The notes: generated from the sequence alone by a model not told the origin. Counted from the stretch's first letter, positions 33,478 to 42,150 are shown. The stretch is 45,655 nucleotides of DNA from Candidatus Heimdallarchaeota archaeon (GCA_019057815.1 JAHLWR010000028.1:1-45655), one strand, 5' to 3'. Made by a program: numbers and translations.

Positions 33478-33957
33478 TCATGTATTTTCATTTTGATAAG
33501 TTCCAGAATAGCCTTCGCTTACACTTTTTTCTGTTTTAATTAGGATTATTTGAGCTATTCTCGTATTTTTATGTAATGTGATTTTAGTTGTAACGATCAA
33601 CAAACCAATTCCTCTTCCTTTATATCCTGGATCCCATACTGCTGAGCAAAGAGTAGCTCCACAACGCATCAAACTAGAACGTGGAAGGACTAGACCTATA
33701 GAATTTTTTGGTATTTGTATAATCTCATTATATCGAATTAAATATCCTCCAGGTTTCAAAACCCATTTATTTCCTTTGGAATTAATATTTTTATATTCTG
33801 GAATTTGTCTTTTATTATTATCAAAATCTAGAACCCCCCCTTTCTTAAGTTTCATAACTTCTTTTGCAGTAAGATCAAATCCTGCGATTTGAGTTTGTAT
33901 TTCTTCATTTATGTATTCACTAAAAATCTCTTCTGAAAACGGAGGGAGAAAAACCAT
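33478..33957 (-). CDS. dut: dUTPase/dCTP deaminase-family protein, probably dUTPase
   Basis: 159 residues, the usual length of the archaeal trimeric dUTPase/Dcd group. It shows QIAGFDLTA near the N-terminus, the loop IGLVLPRSSLMRCGA, the nucleotide-binding strand SAVWDPGYKGRG, and RIAQIIL. The order fits archaeal dUTPases, which remove dUTP from the nucleotide pool; a deaminase activity cannot be ruled out by eye. The C-terminus is short, and the P-loop-like tail of other dUTPases is reduced to EGYSGTYQNE. The TnpB element begins within a few bases of its stop. Confidence 0.75.
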   Translation of the reverse strand: MVFLPPFSEEIFSEYINEEIQTQIAGFDLTAKEVMKLKKGGVLDFDNNKRQIPEYKNINSKGNKWVLKPGGYLIRYNEIIQIPKNSIGLVLPRSSLMRCGATLCSAVWDPGYKGRGIGLLIVTTKITLHKNTRIAQIILIKTEKSVSEGYSGTYQNENT

Positions 33958-34042
33958 ATGACCAAATTACTAATAGTGTATTTAAAGATTTTAGAAAAAG
34001 AAATTCTGTACATTTCAATCAAGAAAATATAACCGATTCTAA

Positions 34043-35014
34043 TTATTGTCCTTCAAACATTCTGGCTATTAGCTTTTGTTTACAATTTGGACATTGTGGT
34101 TTAACTTTTATCCATTCAATAATGTGGGAATAATGTGATGGTGTGTCACAGAATGGACATCTGATGAAATTATCACCTGCTTTAATATGTGACATACAAA
34201 CGGTACATCTTTCATCCAAATCCGAGGTTGCAACTTTTAGTGGTTGACGGGTTTTTACTTTCTTTTTAGCTTTAGTGTCATCAAGTATTTTTACTTTTAC
34301 AGCTTTATCAGTGTCTACTTCAAGCGAGCCGGACTCTTCTACTATTCTTGATAACTCGTCAAAGGTTTGAGAAGTTGATAGTTCATCTACAGATGAAGTT
34401 GGACTCGGTGGAATTTGACTAACTTCAACAACTTTCTCTTCTGTGATGTCATCAATAGTTTTCCCAATGGCTGCTAAAACGGCTTCAGCTTCACCTTTTT
34501 TACCATATTTAAATAGAATTAAAGCTGATATCTCAATATCTCCACTATCAAAGAAATATCTAGAGAGGTTTCTAACCATTTCATCTTCCCTTTCAGGAGC
34601 ATAGCGTGAGATGATTGCTATAGCATCTTGGGTTGAATCTTTACCTTTAGCAGCAATAGACTTTGCAGCTCCAAAAATACGACCAGTTTTTAAATATTCA
34701 TCCTTTGCTCTATCATACAATCCTGCTCTAAAATATTCGTCAGCAGAAGCGTAATCTGCCCTTGATTGTGAACTACTAGAAGTAGAAGGTCTTGCAACGG
34801 TCATTTGCTGTTTTCTATAATGAGGTGCGGTTGTAGGTGATGTTGGTCTTGTTGATCCTTGTTGCTGATTTGGAGGGGAAACTGGCATATAGGGTCTATA
34901 CATTCTCTTAGGTGCTCTTTGTTTCTTTTGACTCTTTATAGCTGTTCTTGCAGCTATTATTAAAGCCACAGCAACAAATATTAAAAAAATAACTAGTGCT
35001 GGTTCTGTTGCCAT
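34043..35014 (-). CDS. Membrane-anchored protein with C-terminal RING-H2-like zinc finger
   Basis: 323 residues. An N-terminal membrane segment (about residues 6-26) is followed by a basic, Pro/Gln/Ser/Thr-rich linker. TPR-like helices come next (about 87-180; YFRAGLYDRAKDEYLK, YGKKGEAEAVLAAIG), then an acidic linker. The last 54 residues have metal ligands ordered CxxC-x12-CxxC-x4-HxxH-x10-CxxC, with HIIEW before the final CPNC, much like the RING-H2 HxxCxxxW...CPxC block of ubiquitin ligases. The ATG at 35014 is chosen because GGTGA lies 5 nt before it. The gene begins 4 nt after the GluRS stop. An E3-like role at the membrane is inference; a plain zinc ribbon is the alternative. Confidence 0.65.
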   Translation of the reverse strand: MATEPALVIFLIFVAVALIIAARTAIKSQKKQRAPKRMYRPYMPVSPPNQQQGSTRPTSPTTAPHYRKQQMTVARPSTSSSSQSRADYASADEYFRAGLYDRAKDEYLKTGRIFGAAKSIAAKGKDSTQDAIAIISRYAPEREDEMVRNLSRYFFDSGDIEISALILFKYGKKGEAEAVLAAIGKTIDDITEEKVVEVSQIPPSPTSSVDELSTSQTFDELSRIVEESGSLEVDTDKAVKVKILDDTKAKKKVKTRQPLKVATSDLDERCTVCMSHIKAGDNFIRCPFCDTPSHYSHIIEWIKVKPQCPNCKQKLIARMFEGQ

Positions 35015-35018
35015 ATGT

Positions 35019-36740
35019 TCACCCATGAATGTAGTTCATGCTTATTTTGCCATTCTTATCTGTTATAATTACATATCCAAAGCGTTCCAATTGAACAATT
35101 GAACCCACTTCTAGTTTCCTTAAGTGTTTTTCTCCATATCCTTGAATATATTTCAAGCTATCTTTGTTTATTCCATTATTTAAATATAACATATCAGCTT
35201 TTTTTACATACACGTTAACTGGTTCAGACACCCACTGAATTTTTTGAATATCTGTAAGCATTTCATTTCCTAATACTTCAGCCTCAAATTCTTCAGGTGC
35301 TTTTTGTTCTATTATTTTAATATTGTAAAGATCTTTCATTCTTAATATCTTTCCTGGTTGGATGAGTTGACTGTCATCTCCATCCAAATATAATCTGTTG
35401 TAAATGTTTATTTCTCTTGTTCCTAGAGAACTATTGTAAGGATGAACTGATATTCGTTTAGTTATTCTTTCTGGGTTAATAATATTTATCTTGATTGGAT
35501 TACGAACAAAGAAGAAATGTTTGGTTGTGGGTTCAATTATCTTCCTGTTTATTGCATTAATTAGCGACCAATCTATTGTTGTTGTAGATTTTGTTGTACC
35601 TACTTTCTTTATGATCTCTGTTATCGTTTGGGGTTGTATTCCTCTTTTCTTCAGTGCTTGGAAGGTAACCAGTCTTATATCATCCCATCCAGAAACTATT
35701 CCTTTTTCTACTAACTCTCGTATCTCTCTTCCCTTTGTAGGGGCACCAACAATATTGAAACGACTATATTCATAGATCTTTGGAATATTTAATCCAAGTC
35801 TTTTTGCTATGGTTTGTTGTAACTCCTCTCGCATTTTACCAAATTCTATACTTCTAAAAATATGTGTTACTTTTGTTATATGTTCCATTATTGGTGACTC
35901 GAAATCATACATTGGCCAAAGTATATATTTGTCTCCATGTAAACAGTGTGGGGTGTCTGATATACGTAGCAACACTGGGTCTTTCAAAGCAGAATTCTGC
36001 GATTCCATATCCCCTTTTAATCTTATTATAACCTCTCCTGGGGAAAAATTATTTTCTAGAATTTTCTCAAATAACTCTATATTTTTTTCAATTGAATGAT
36101 TTTTATGACAAGAGCAACGTTTTTGTTCATCTCTAAGCTTTGCTATTGTTTCCCTGTCGCATTTACAAACGTAAGCTTGCTCATTTTCCAACATTTCTCT
36201 CGCTTTAGTGTAATATGTATTCATATGATTAGATGCGATAATTTCCTCATCAATTGGTAAACCAAGCCATGATATAGCTTCTCTGAATTGCTCATAAAAT
36301 TCGATTTTTACGGTGTCAGGGTTAGTATCATCAAACCTTAGTACTCTTTTACCTGCATATCTTTCAGCGACTAAATGATTAATACAAAAAGATAACATCT
36401 GTCCTATATGAGGTGCTTTAGAGGGTTCAGGCGGGTAACGAACTTTCACCTTTCCTTGGACAGCATCTTTCATTTCGGGGAGATAATCTCGCTTTTTTTC
36501 TTCAGTTTCAATATCTTCTGAATAGTTATTTGTTACTATCTCTTCGATTTTTTCCCAAGAGTATGAGTTAATTTCCACAACTTTTTCTTGAATCTTTGGA
36601 AGAAGATTTTTTGCTTCTTTTCGAAGCTCTGGATAATATGCGAAGATTTTTTGTGTGACAATTTTAGCATTAGCTTTTTTGTATTTATAAGCGTTAAGTA
36701 TCGTTTCTTTAAAAATAACTTCTTCAGAATCATAACTCAT
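35019..36740 (-). CDS. gltX: Archaeal-type glutamyl-tRNA synthetase with altered signature motifs
   Basis: 573 residues with an archaeal N-terminal extension (about 95), a class I catalytic domain beginning VRYPPEPSKAP, and C-terminal beta-barrel anticodon domains. The fold-level landmarks LRFDDTNPDT, ISWLG and SGWDDIRL are all there. The class I motif HIGH reads HIGQ (111-114). The usual RGxDH is RSIEF. The archaeal LSTSK version of KMSKS reads GAPTK (332-336). It may still be the cell's GluRS, or a paralogue with changed activity. The ATG at 36740 is preferred to 36761 because a TATA-like TTTAAATA lies about 28 nt upstream and would sit against the earlier ATG. Confidence 0.85.
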   Translation of the reverse strand: MSYDSEEVIFKETILNAYKYKKANAKIVTQKIFAYYPELRKEAKNLLPKIQEKVVEINSYSWEKIEEIVTNNYSEDIETEEKKRDYLPEMKDAVQGKVKVRYPPEPSKAPHIGQMLSFCINHLVAERYAGKRVLRFDDTNPDTVKIEFYEQFREAISWLGLPIDEEIIASNHMNTYYTKAREMLENEQAYVCKCDRETIAKLRDEQKRCSCHKNHSIEKNIELFEKILENNFSPGEVIIRLKGDMESQNSALKDPVLLRISDTPHCLHGDKYILWPMYDFESPIMEHITKVTHIFRSIEFGKMREELQQTIAKRLGLNIPKIYEYSRFNIVGAPTKGREIRELVEKGIVSGWDDIRLVTFQALKKRGIQPQTITEIIKKVGTTKSTTTIDWSLINAINRKIIEPTTKHFFFVRNPIKINIINPERITKRISVHPYNSSLGTREINIYNRLYLDGDDSQLIQPGKILRMKDLYNIKIIEQKAPEEFEAEVLGNEMLTDIQKIQWVSEPVNVYVKKADMLYLNNGINKDSLKYIQGYGEKHLRKLEVGSIVQLERFGYVIITDKNGKISMNYIHG

Positions 36741-36762
36741 AAGAGAAAAAGCTTGAAACATT

Positions 36763-36772
36763 GTTTAAATAT
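36763..36772 (-). promoter_or_regulatory. TATA box of the GluRS-RING operon
   Basis: ATATTTAAAC on the minus strand, centred about 28 nt from the ATG at 36740. It predicts a leaderless or nearly leaderless transcript and supports the shorter GluRS start. Confidence 0.5.
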
Positions 36773-36856
36773 TTGGGTAATTGTTAACTAGATTTCCTCT
36801 CAATGTTAAATTAGAATGTACTTGAAGGTACAAAAAAGATGTGTTTAATTTCTTAA

Positions 36857-37201
36857 TTACGCGCCTATCTTTATAGTTGTACTTTTATAAGTGTCATCTT
36901 CATGTAAAACATTATTGGTTAAGTTCTTCAGATTTTCAAAAGTTTGTAATTTAAGAAGGTGTGTTCTTTTAATTTTAATATGATGCTTATCTTCTTGTAA
37001 CATCGCACATAAAAGACCGCGATTACATGACCCTTTAGCATGATATGATTGCTTTCTAGTATCATAGATTAAACATCCTCCCTTCGCTGTACAATTACAA
37101 ACTTCTAGATAAACCGGTGAATCTTTGTACGATTTACTTGTACTTATCTTTGCTATTGCTTTCTCAAGTTTGAAGTCCAAATAAGATTCTTTTGTTACCA
37201 T
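36857..37201 (-). CDS. Small Cys-rich protein of unknown function
   Basis: 114 residues, not recognised. Cysteines at 35, 37, 43, 59 and 65, with His54 between them (VCNC, GGC, SYHAKGSC, LLC), could bind zinc or an Fe-S cluster. The flanks are predicted helical and lysine-rich. There is no membrane segment. Start codons at 37219, 37213 and 37201 share the frame; 37201 is chosen because an AT-rich TTATTTTAAT box lies about 30 nt upstream. It is transcribed away from the TrpF-like gene. Confidence 0.5.
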   Translation of the reverse strand: MVTKESYLDFKLEKAIAKISTSKSYKDSPVYLEVCNCTAKGGCLIYDTRKQSYHAKGSCNRGLLCAMLQEDKHHIKIKRTHLLKLQTFENLKNLTNNVLHEDDTYKSTTIKIGA

Positions 37202-37219
37202 ATTTATAACCATGTACAA

Positions 37220-37408
37220 TTTGATGATTAAAATAAGTGTTTTTGTAATATCTAAAGAACATATGTGAACAGTTTCAGATAAACTCTGGATGTTATCCTG
37301 CTTGTTTTTAACTCGCTATTCAATTCTAAAAGAAATTTTGCAACTAAAATGCTAAGTCTAGAAAAGAATTAAAAAAGGTGGAAGGAATAGTCTTGTGAGG
37401 AACCCACA
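37220..37408. promoter_or_regulatory. Divergent promoter region
   Basis: 189 bp between the Cys-rich protein and the TrpF-like gene. It holds an AT-rich TATA candidate for the minus-strand gene near 37224-37236. On the plus side a GTGAGG ribosome binding site precedes the ATG at 37409. No other signal is evident. Confidence 0.35.
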
Positions 37409-38116
37409 ATGTGGATTGCAAAAATATCTGGCATTACAAGTTTCGATGCAGCGCTATCAGTAGATGTTTCTTCAGATTTCGCAATTGGTGTAATTGTGGA
37501 AGATATCGACGAAATAAGACATGTAAGCAAATTTGATGCTAGAAGAATTTTTGCTAATATTAAAAACTGTGTAACTGTAGCAGAAATAAAACCTACTTCA
37601 ATAAATGACATTTTTGATACTATTGATGCATGTTTTCCCCAAATAGTTCAAATTAATGGGGATTTCTTTGATGATATAAATAACCTAATTGAATTACAGT
37701 CTATAGTAACAATTCCAATAATTGGCTCTATATTCTTAGATAACCAAACACTGAAATCAAATATTTTAGATCCAGACCCGTTAAAAGCTGCTGAAACTCT
37801 TGATCGGTTTGTTTCAATTATTAATCTTAATTTACCATTAGATGAGAGTTGGAGAGATCTAAAGAAGAAGAAAAGAATCACTCAATTAATACAGGATATT
37901 CGTAACATAATTACAAAACCACTAGTTATAGGTGGAGGTTTTAAAACTAGCAATGTTGGGAAAATTATTCAAGATCTCTCACCGGATGCTGTAGATGTTT
38001 CTTCAGGTGTTGAAAGAATTACTGGAATAAAAGATTCTGCTATGATGCAAGAATTCCTTCAAACCGTGTATGATCACAAAGGATCACTATCAGGAGTAGA
38101 TGTCACTACTATTTGA
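37409..38116 (+). CDS. TrpF (phosphoribosylanthranilate isomerase)-like TIM barrel lacking catalytic residues
   Basis: 235 residues. The family frame is clear: KISGITSFDAAL at the N-terminus, VQINGDF where TrpF has VQLHGxE, and the phosphate-binding end LVIGGGFKTSNV...AVDVSSGVE. In TrpF the N-terminal motif is KICGIT and its Cys is the general base; here it is Ser. The general acid Asp (LLD in strand 5) is replaced in SIINLNLP, and the glycine-rich GGxG loop that follows is missing. Normal Amadori isomerase activity is therefore doubtful. No other trp gene is in the window. The 3' end overlaps the convergent glycosyltransferase by 8 bp. Confidence 0.75.
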   Translation: MWIAKISGITSFDAALSVDVSSDFAIGVIVEDIDEIRHVSKFDARRIFANIKNCVTVAEIKPTSINDIFDTIDACFPQIVQINGDFFDDINNLIELQSIVTIPIIGSIFLDNQTLKSNILDPDPLKAAETLDRFVSIINLNLPLDESWRDLKKKKRITQLIQDIRNIITKPLVIGGGFKTSNVGKIIQDLSPDAVDVSSGVERITGIKDSAMMQEFLQTVYDHKGSLSGVDVTTI

Positions 38117-38822
38117 AAAGGGATTTGAAGTATACCCAGAGAACTTTTTTACTTATTTTTGATTCTCCAAAACCTCTAATCCCAAATACATAATCCACAT
38201 GTGTGATTTTTAATTTTTTATTGTATATTCTTAGGAAATCAAAGAGTACCTTGTATCCTTCTAAAGCGAACTTTCCTTTCTTTTCTTTAATTACTTTTTT
38301 CCATATTTCTGTTCTAGATGCATATAGGCCACTCATAACATCCTTTACTCTATTTCTCCCTCTTAAGACGAGTGAAAAGCACCCCAGCATAATCGCTCCA
38401 AAAGACATAATCTTTCTGTGGAGAGGCCATTTTCCAATAACCTCGATCCTCTTTCCTGCTACTAATTCATAACCTTCCCTTAAAACTTTATGAAATTTTG
38501 GTACAGCTTCTGAAGGGTGTTGTAAATCCCCATCCATAACTACAAAAAACTCGGTGTCACAGCTTTCTATAGCGTCCAATACACTGATTGTTAATCCATG
38601 AATTTCTTTTGTAGAACGATCTAGAAATTTTGTTTGTATAGTTCCTTTATGATTCTCCACAGCTTCTTTTGTTTTGTCTTTGGATCCATCGTCAGATACA
38701 ATAACAGTTGATTGTGGGACTTCTTTGTCAAGTTTTTCTAGTAATAACCCTATCGTCTGTTCTTCATTCAATGTTGGGATTATAATTGTTAAATCAGAGA
38801 AGTTTTGTTGATTCTCGTTCAT
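38109..38822 (-). CDS. GT2 glycosyltransferase, DPM1-like
   Basis: 237 residues with no C-terminal membrane domain, like human DPM1. IIIPTLNEEQTI opens the GT-A fold. DDGSKDKT follows, then HGLTISVLDAI, the metal-binding MDGDLQHP, and a DVMSGLYA region typical of dolichol-phosphate mannose or glucose synthases. It would load a sugar onto a polyprenyl phosphate for protein glycosylation; the sugar cannot be told. The last part ends KKVLWVYFKSLFK, perhaps a membrane-associated helix. ATG at 38822, one codon after a possible TTG. Confidence 0.85.
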   Translation of the reverse strand: MNENQQNFSDLTIIIPTLNEEQTIGLLLEKLDKEVPQSTVIVSDDGSKDKTKEAVENHKGTIQTKFLDRSTKEIHGLTISVLDAIESCDTEFFVVMDGDLQHPSEAVPKFHKVLREGYELVAGKRIEVIGKWPLHRKIMSFGAIMLGCFSLVLRGRNRVKDVMSGLYASRTEIWKKVIKEKKGKFALEGYKVLFDFLRIYNKKLKITHVDYVFGIRGFGESKISKKVLWVYFKSLFK

Positions 38823-38910
38823 CAATCTGTCTTACAAGTGCTCTTATTTTTACTTTTCCGATTAGATTTAGTAATTTGTTAACAGAGTAATATTATCACA
38901 AAACAAAGTG

Positions 38911-38920
38911 TTAAATATGC
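38911..38920 (+). promoter_or_regulatory. TATA box of the second small GTPase
   Basis: TTAAATATGC, with the TTAAATAT core centred about 28 nt before the ATG at 38943. No ribosome binding site precedes the ATG, so the transcript is probably leaderless. Confidence 0.5.
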
Positions 38921-38942
38921 TTTTATTCCTATTAACATACTA

Positions 38943-39482
38943 ATGAATCTTTCTAGTAATGTTACTTATATCATCAAAGTAATCAATGCTGGTGATTATG
39001 GTGTTGGTAAAACAAGTCTAGCAGTTCGATATACTCAAAATCGTTTTGAATCCAGTTATTTGCCAACCCTTGGTGTTGATTTCTACAGTAAAGTTGTATT
39101 TGTTGGAGAAGATTTAAAGATCAAAGTAGTTGTTTTTGATACTGTAGGACAATCTAAGCTTGTTAGTCTAAGAAAAAGGTATTATACAGGAGCTCATGGA
39201 GCTATAATTGTTTATGATATAACTAGAAGAGAATCTTTTGAACATATACAAACCTGGATTGATGAGATTAGTGAAAAATGTAAGGATATACCTTTTATTA
39301 TAGTCGGTAATAAAACCGATTTAGATGAAAAGAGAGAAGTAACAAATAAAGAGGCAGAAGACAAATGGTCAGAAAAAGGATATACTGTTTTGGAGTCTTC
39401 TGCTAAACTGGGCGAAGGCGTTAATGATATATACAAAATGATTGCTCAGCAAGTCACTAGAAAAATGTCAAACAGTATCTAA
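38943..39482 (+). CDS. Rab-like small GTPase
   Basis: 179 residues. G1 GDYGVGKT (17-24), switch I TLGVDF, G3 DTVGQ (66-70, Val for the usual Ala), G4 NKTD (123-126), G5 SSAK. It is closer to the Rab family than the GTPase at 24044-24628, with LGVDFYSK and RYYTGAHGAIIVYDIT in the Rab-like style. There is no C-terminal Cys for prenylation. It is a single gene with its own promoter, and its stop overlaps the convergent gelsolin-like gene by 4 bp. Confidence 0.93.
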   Translation: MNLSSNVTYIIKVINAGDYGVGKTSLAVRYTQNRFESSYLPTLGVDFYSKVVFVGEDLKIKVVVFDTVGQSKLVSLRKRYYTGAHGAIIVYDITRRESFEHIQTWIDEISEKCKDIPFIIVGNKTDLDEKREVTNKEAEDKWSEKGYTVLESSAKLGEGVNDIYKMIAQQVTRKMSNSI

Positions 39483-40159
39483 CTTTTTGTCCATAGTTCT
39501 ATTGCAACAATTTCTCCGTTTTCAAGATATAAACGCGGGACATATTCATCTGCAATGAACGATCCATCAGCAAGATTGACTACAGAATCACTGTTAACCT
39601 CTGTTGCGCCGTCTGGAGCAATATATAACTTATTATTAAAAATGATATAGTCTCGTGTAAAACCCTGAACAGCTGGCAATGTTAATAAGGATATTAAAAT
39701 TTGCTTGATGTCGATTAATGCTTTCCTTTTTTGGACAAGAGATGGCTTCGTAGAACTTGTTTCACTAGCTTGTTTCTTTTTAGTAAGTTTTTGAGTAGCT
39801 TTTTCTACTTTAAGTTGTTCATCTTTTTCTTTTTCGTCTGTGGTTATTGTTGAGGGGGGTTTAGTATACTTTTGTTTAGATGAAGTAATTTTGCAAGCTT
39901 CATCAATCGCATCAAGAAAGTCAGGTGTAGTTTCAGATTCCTCTAAATTTGTAATTCGATAACCGATTTCCATCCTTACTCTTGAGGTTTCTCTAGCACA
40001 TGCGAATTTTGATTGAGGTTTTGCTTTAGCTCCCATCCAAGTAAAAATTCTCTTCTGTACGTGTGAAATCACTAACAAGACATTATTAAGATCTATGGCT
40101 AACTCCTTATTAGTAGTCTCTTCTAGTTCCCCCGAAGGTTTAATTATAAATAAACTCAT
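39479..40159 (-). CDS. Gelsolin-like domain protein
   Basis: 226 residues. Residues about 20-90 look like a gelsolin repeat: a strand VLLVISH, then KRIFTWMGAKAKPQSKFACARE (the I-x-x-W-x-G block followed by the long helix), then YRITNLEE and a final acidic helix. Asgard gelsolins are known actin regulators. A charged low-complexity linker (about 95-150) joins a C-terminal beta-rich region that could be a second small domain. Homology is judged from the pattern alone and might instead reflect another ADF-H/longin-like fold. It is convergent with a Rab-like GTPase. Confidence 0.5.
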   Translation of the reverse strand: MSLFIIKPSGELEETTNKELAIDLNNVLLVISHVQKRIFTWMGAKAKPQSKFACARETSRVRMEIGYRITNLEESETTPDFLDAIDEACKITSSKQKYTKPPSTITTDEKEKDEQLKVEKATQKLTKKKQASETSSTKPSLVQKRKALIDIKQILISLLTLPAVQGFTRDYIIFNNKLYIAPDGATEVNSDSVVNLADGSFIADEYVPRLYLENGEIVAIELWTKS

Positions 40160-40313
40160 CAGAGTACAAACCAGAATATCTTATATAAATAGATTGATAG
40201 AATCAACGCTAATTGGTTTTATCAGTGAATAGCCTTAACGAGAAAAGTATTATATAGTATTAATCTTAATATGTTTTGTAGAAAGTAACATAGTTTATTC
40301 AAGAGGAATATTT

Positions 40314-41183
40314 ATGAGCTCAAAGATAATTGAATCAATTTCATACTCTTATATTGGGAGGTTCATAGAACCTTATCTCGCGGAATTTGAAGGATTAAAG
40401 ACCACTTTAAGGAAAGCTGGAATTGATCAAAGCCTTAGAATGTACTTAAGCGTAAGGCTATTTTGGGCTATAATTCTCTCAATTGTATCGCTTGTTTTTC
40501 TTATAGCAATTAAAATCGCTATACCTAAGTTCTCATTGATTTTAGTCTTTATGCTTCCAATATTGATTTTAGTAACAATGTTTGTGTTTACGTGGGTCTA
40601 CCCTAGTTATTTGGTAGGTGAAAGAAAAAGAAAGCTAGAAGCAGCATTACCTACTGCTGCAAGTTATATGACTGCAATGGCATCTGCAGGCGTAACACCG
40701 GATAAGATTTTTCTTTCTCTATCAAGGGAAAAAATTGGTGAGGCAATAGTTAAAGATGCTAAAAAAATATCTAGAGACATTCATATATTCGGTTACGATA
40801 TAGTACATGCTCTTAGCGAAGCATCACTTCGATCTCCTTCTCCTAAATATTCCAGTTTTTTGGAAGGAATTATTTCCACATTCACTTCAGGAGGAGAGTT
40901 ACAAAGATATCTTGAAGTGACAACTGAAACTTTGATGAATGACAAGGTTCAGGATGAGAAGAATTTCATTGAAGCCCTAGGTGTAATGGCTGAACTTTTC
41001 ATGGTAGTAGGAGTTGTAGCCCCAATTTTCTTCATAGTTATTTTTGCTATGATGTCAATGCTTGCTTCCGGTGAAGGTGGTGGCGGATCAAATGTTATGA
41101 TGGCTTTACTTGTTTATATCGTTATACCTGTTAGTTTACTAGTTATTATTCTGTTGATAGACGCTCAACAACCGGAGATGTAG
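40314..41183 (+). CDS. Type II/IV secretion (T2SF, TadB/ArlJ-like) membrane protein 1
   Basis: 289 residues. Two N-terminal membrane segments are followed by a cytoplasmic helical T2SF domain (LPTAASYMTAMASAGVTPDKIFLSLSRE, then a region with TFTSGGELQRYLEVTTE) and two or more C-terminal segments. It is the membrane platform of archaeal type IV pilus systems and would normally be driven by a GspE/TadA-type ATPase. A TATA-like ATTATATAG near 40251 and an AGAGGA ribosome binding site precede the ATG. It is the first gene of a six-gene operon. Confidence 0.85.
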   Translation: MSSKIIESISYSYIGRFIEPYLAEFEGLKTTLRKAGIDQSLRMYLSVRLFWAIILSIVSLVFLIAIKIAIPKFSLILVFMLPILILVTMFVFTWVYPSYLVGERKRKLEAALPTAASYMTAMASAGVTPDKIFLSLSREKIGEAIVKDAKKISRDIHIFGYDIVHALSEASLRSPSPKYSSFLEGIISTFTSGGELQRYLEVTTETLMNDKVQDEKNFIEALGVMAELFMVVGVVAPIFFIVIFAMMSMLASGEGGGGSNVMMALLVYIVIPVSLLVIILLIDAQQPEM

Positions 41184-41191
41184 GTGGTAAA

Positions 41192-42118
41192 ATGGCAATA
41201 AAAGATGAAATAGAAGTAAAAACAAAGCAATTTCAAATAACTCAAAACATGATTTATTATGCAATAGCAATCAGTGTAGGGCTTTTACTTGTTGTTTTAG
41301 GAATAATTGATTATGCTCTAACAGAAGGGGGAAGCGATTTTATAGATATATTAGATATTCACGATTTTGTTATACTTGCTATAATAGTGTCTATTGGTTT
41401 ACCGGTTTTCTTAGTTATATATAGAGAAGAAAGACGACGATCAAGAGTCGATGAGAACTTACCATTCTTACTTAGAGAAATATCAAATGCTCAACGAACT
41501 GGAATGTCCCTTCCTCGAGCAATAAAAGAATCTGCAAAACGAAATTATGGTCCTTTAACACCTGAATTGAGAAAAATGTCCAGCAAAATATCTTGGGGAA
41601 TTCCCTTCAGCAAAGCTATGACAGATTTTCAAGCATCAATCAATACTCCACTGTCTCAACGAGCAACTTTGTTGATTTTAGAAGCTGAGAGATCCGGTGG
41701 AAACCTTGAAGAAGCTTTTGAAGGAACCGAAAAGCACGTACAACAGCTTTTAAATCTAAAAAAAGAAAGAGAAGGGGCAATGAAGCCATATATCTGGATA
41801 GTCTATGCAGCTTATGTCATATTTATCGTAGTAGTAGTCATCTTATTTCAAACATTTTTCTATCCATTTGGTACAGCAGATATCTCTACTGAGGCTACAG
41901 CAGGTTTCTTTAATATGAACATAGACTTAGACTCGTTGAAAATACTCTTCCTGCATATGTTAGTAATTGAAGCTTTCTTTTCAGGACTAGTGGCAGGAAA
42001 AATGTCAAAATTATCAGTAAGGGCTGGATTGATGCACTCAGTAGTACTTATGTTTCTTGGTTGGTTCGCATTTAAGATATTAATACAAACACAGTTGATT
42101 TCGATAAGTCCTACTTAG
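41192..42118 (+). CDS. Type II/IV secretion (T2SF, TadC/ArlJ-like) membrane protein 2
   Basis: 308 residues, with the same plan as the previous gene. Two membrane segments precede the T2SF domain (LPFLLREISNAQRTGMSLPRAIKE, then LILEAERSGGNLEEAFEG), followed by about three more. Archaeal pilus systems often use two such halves, which presumably pair. GGTGG precedes the ATG 8 nt after the preceding stop. Confidence 0.87.
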   Translation: MAIKDEIEVKTKQFQITQNMIYYAIAISVGLLLVVLGIIDYALTEGGSDFIDILDIHDFVILAIIVSIGLPVFLVIYREERRRSRVDENLPFLLREISNAQRTGMSLPRAIKESAKRNYGPLTPELRKMSSKISWGIPFSKAMTDFQASINTPLSQRATLLILEAERSGGNLEEAFEGTEKHVQQLLNLKKEREGAMKPYIWIVYAAYVIFIVVVVILFQTFFYPFGTADISTEATAGFFNMNIDLDSLKILFLHMLVIEAFFSGLVAGKMSKLSVRAGLMHSVVLMFLGWFAFKILIQTQLISISPT

Positions 42119-42150
42119 ACAAGATATAAGAAAAGTTATGTGGTGATTTG

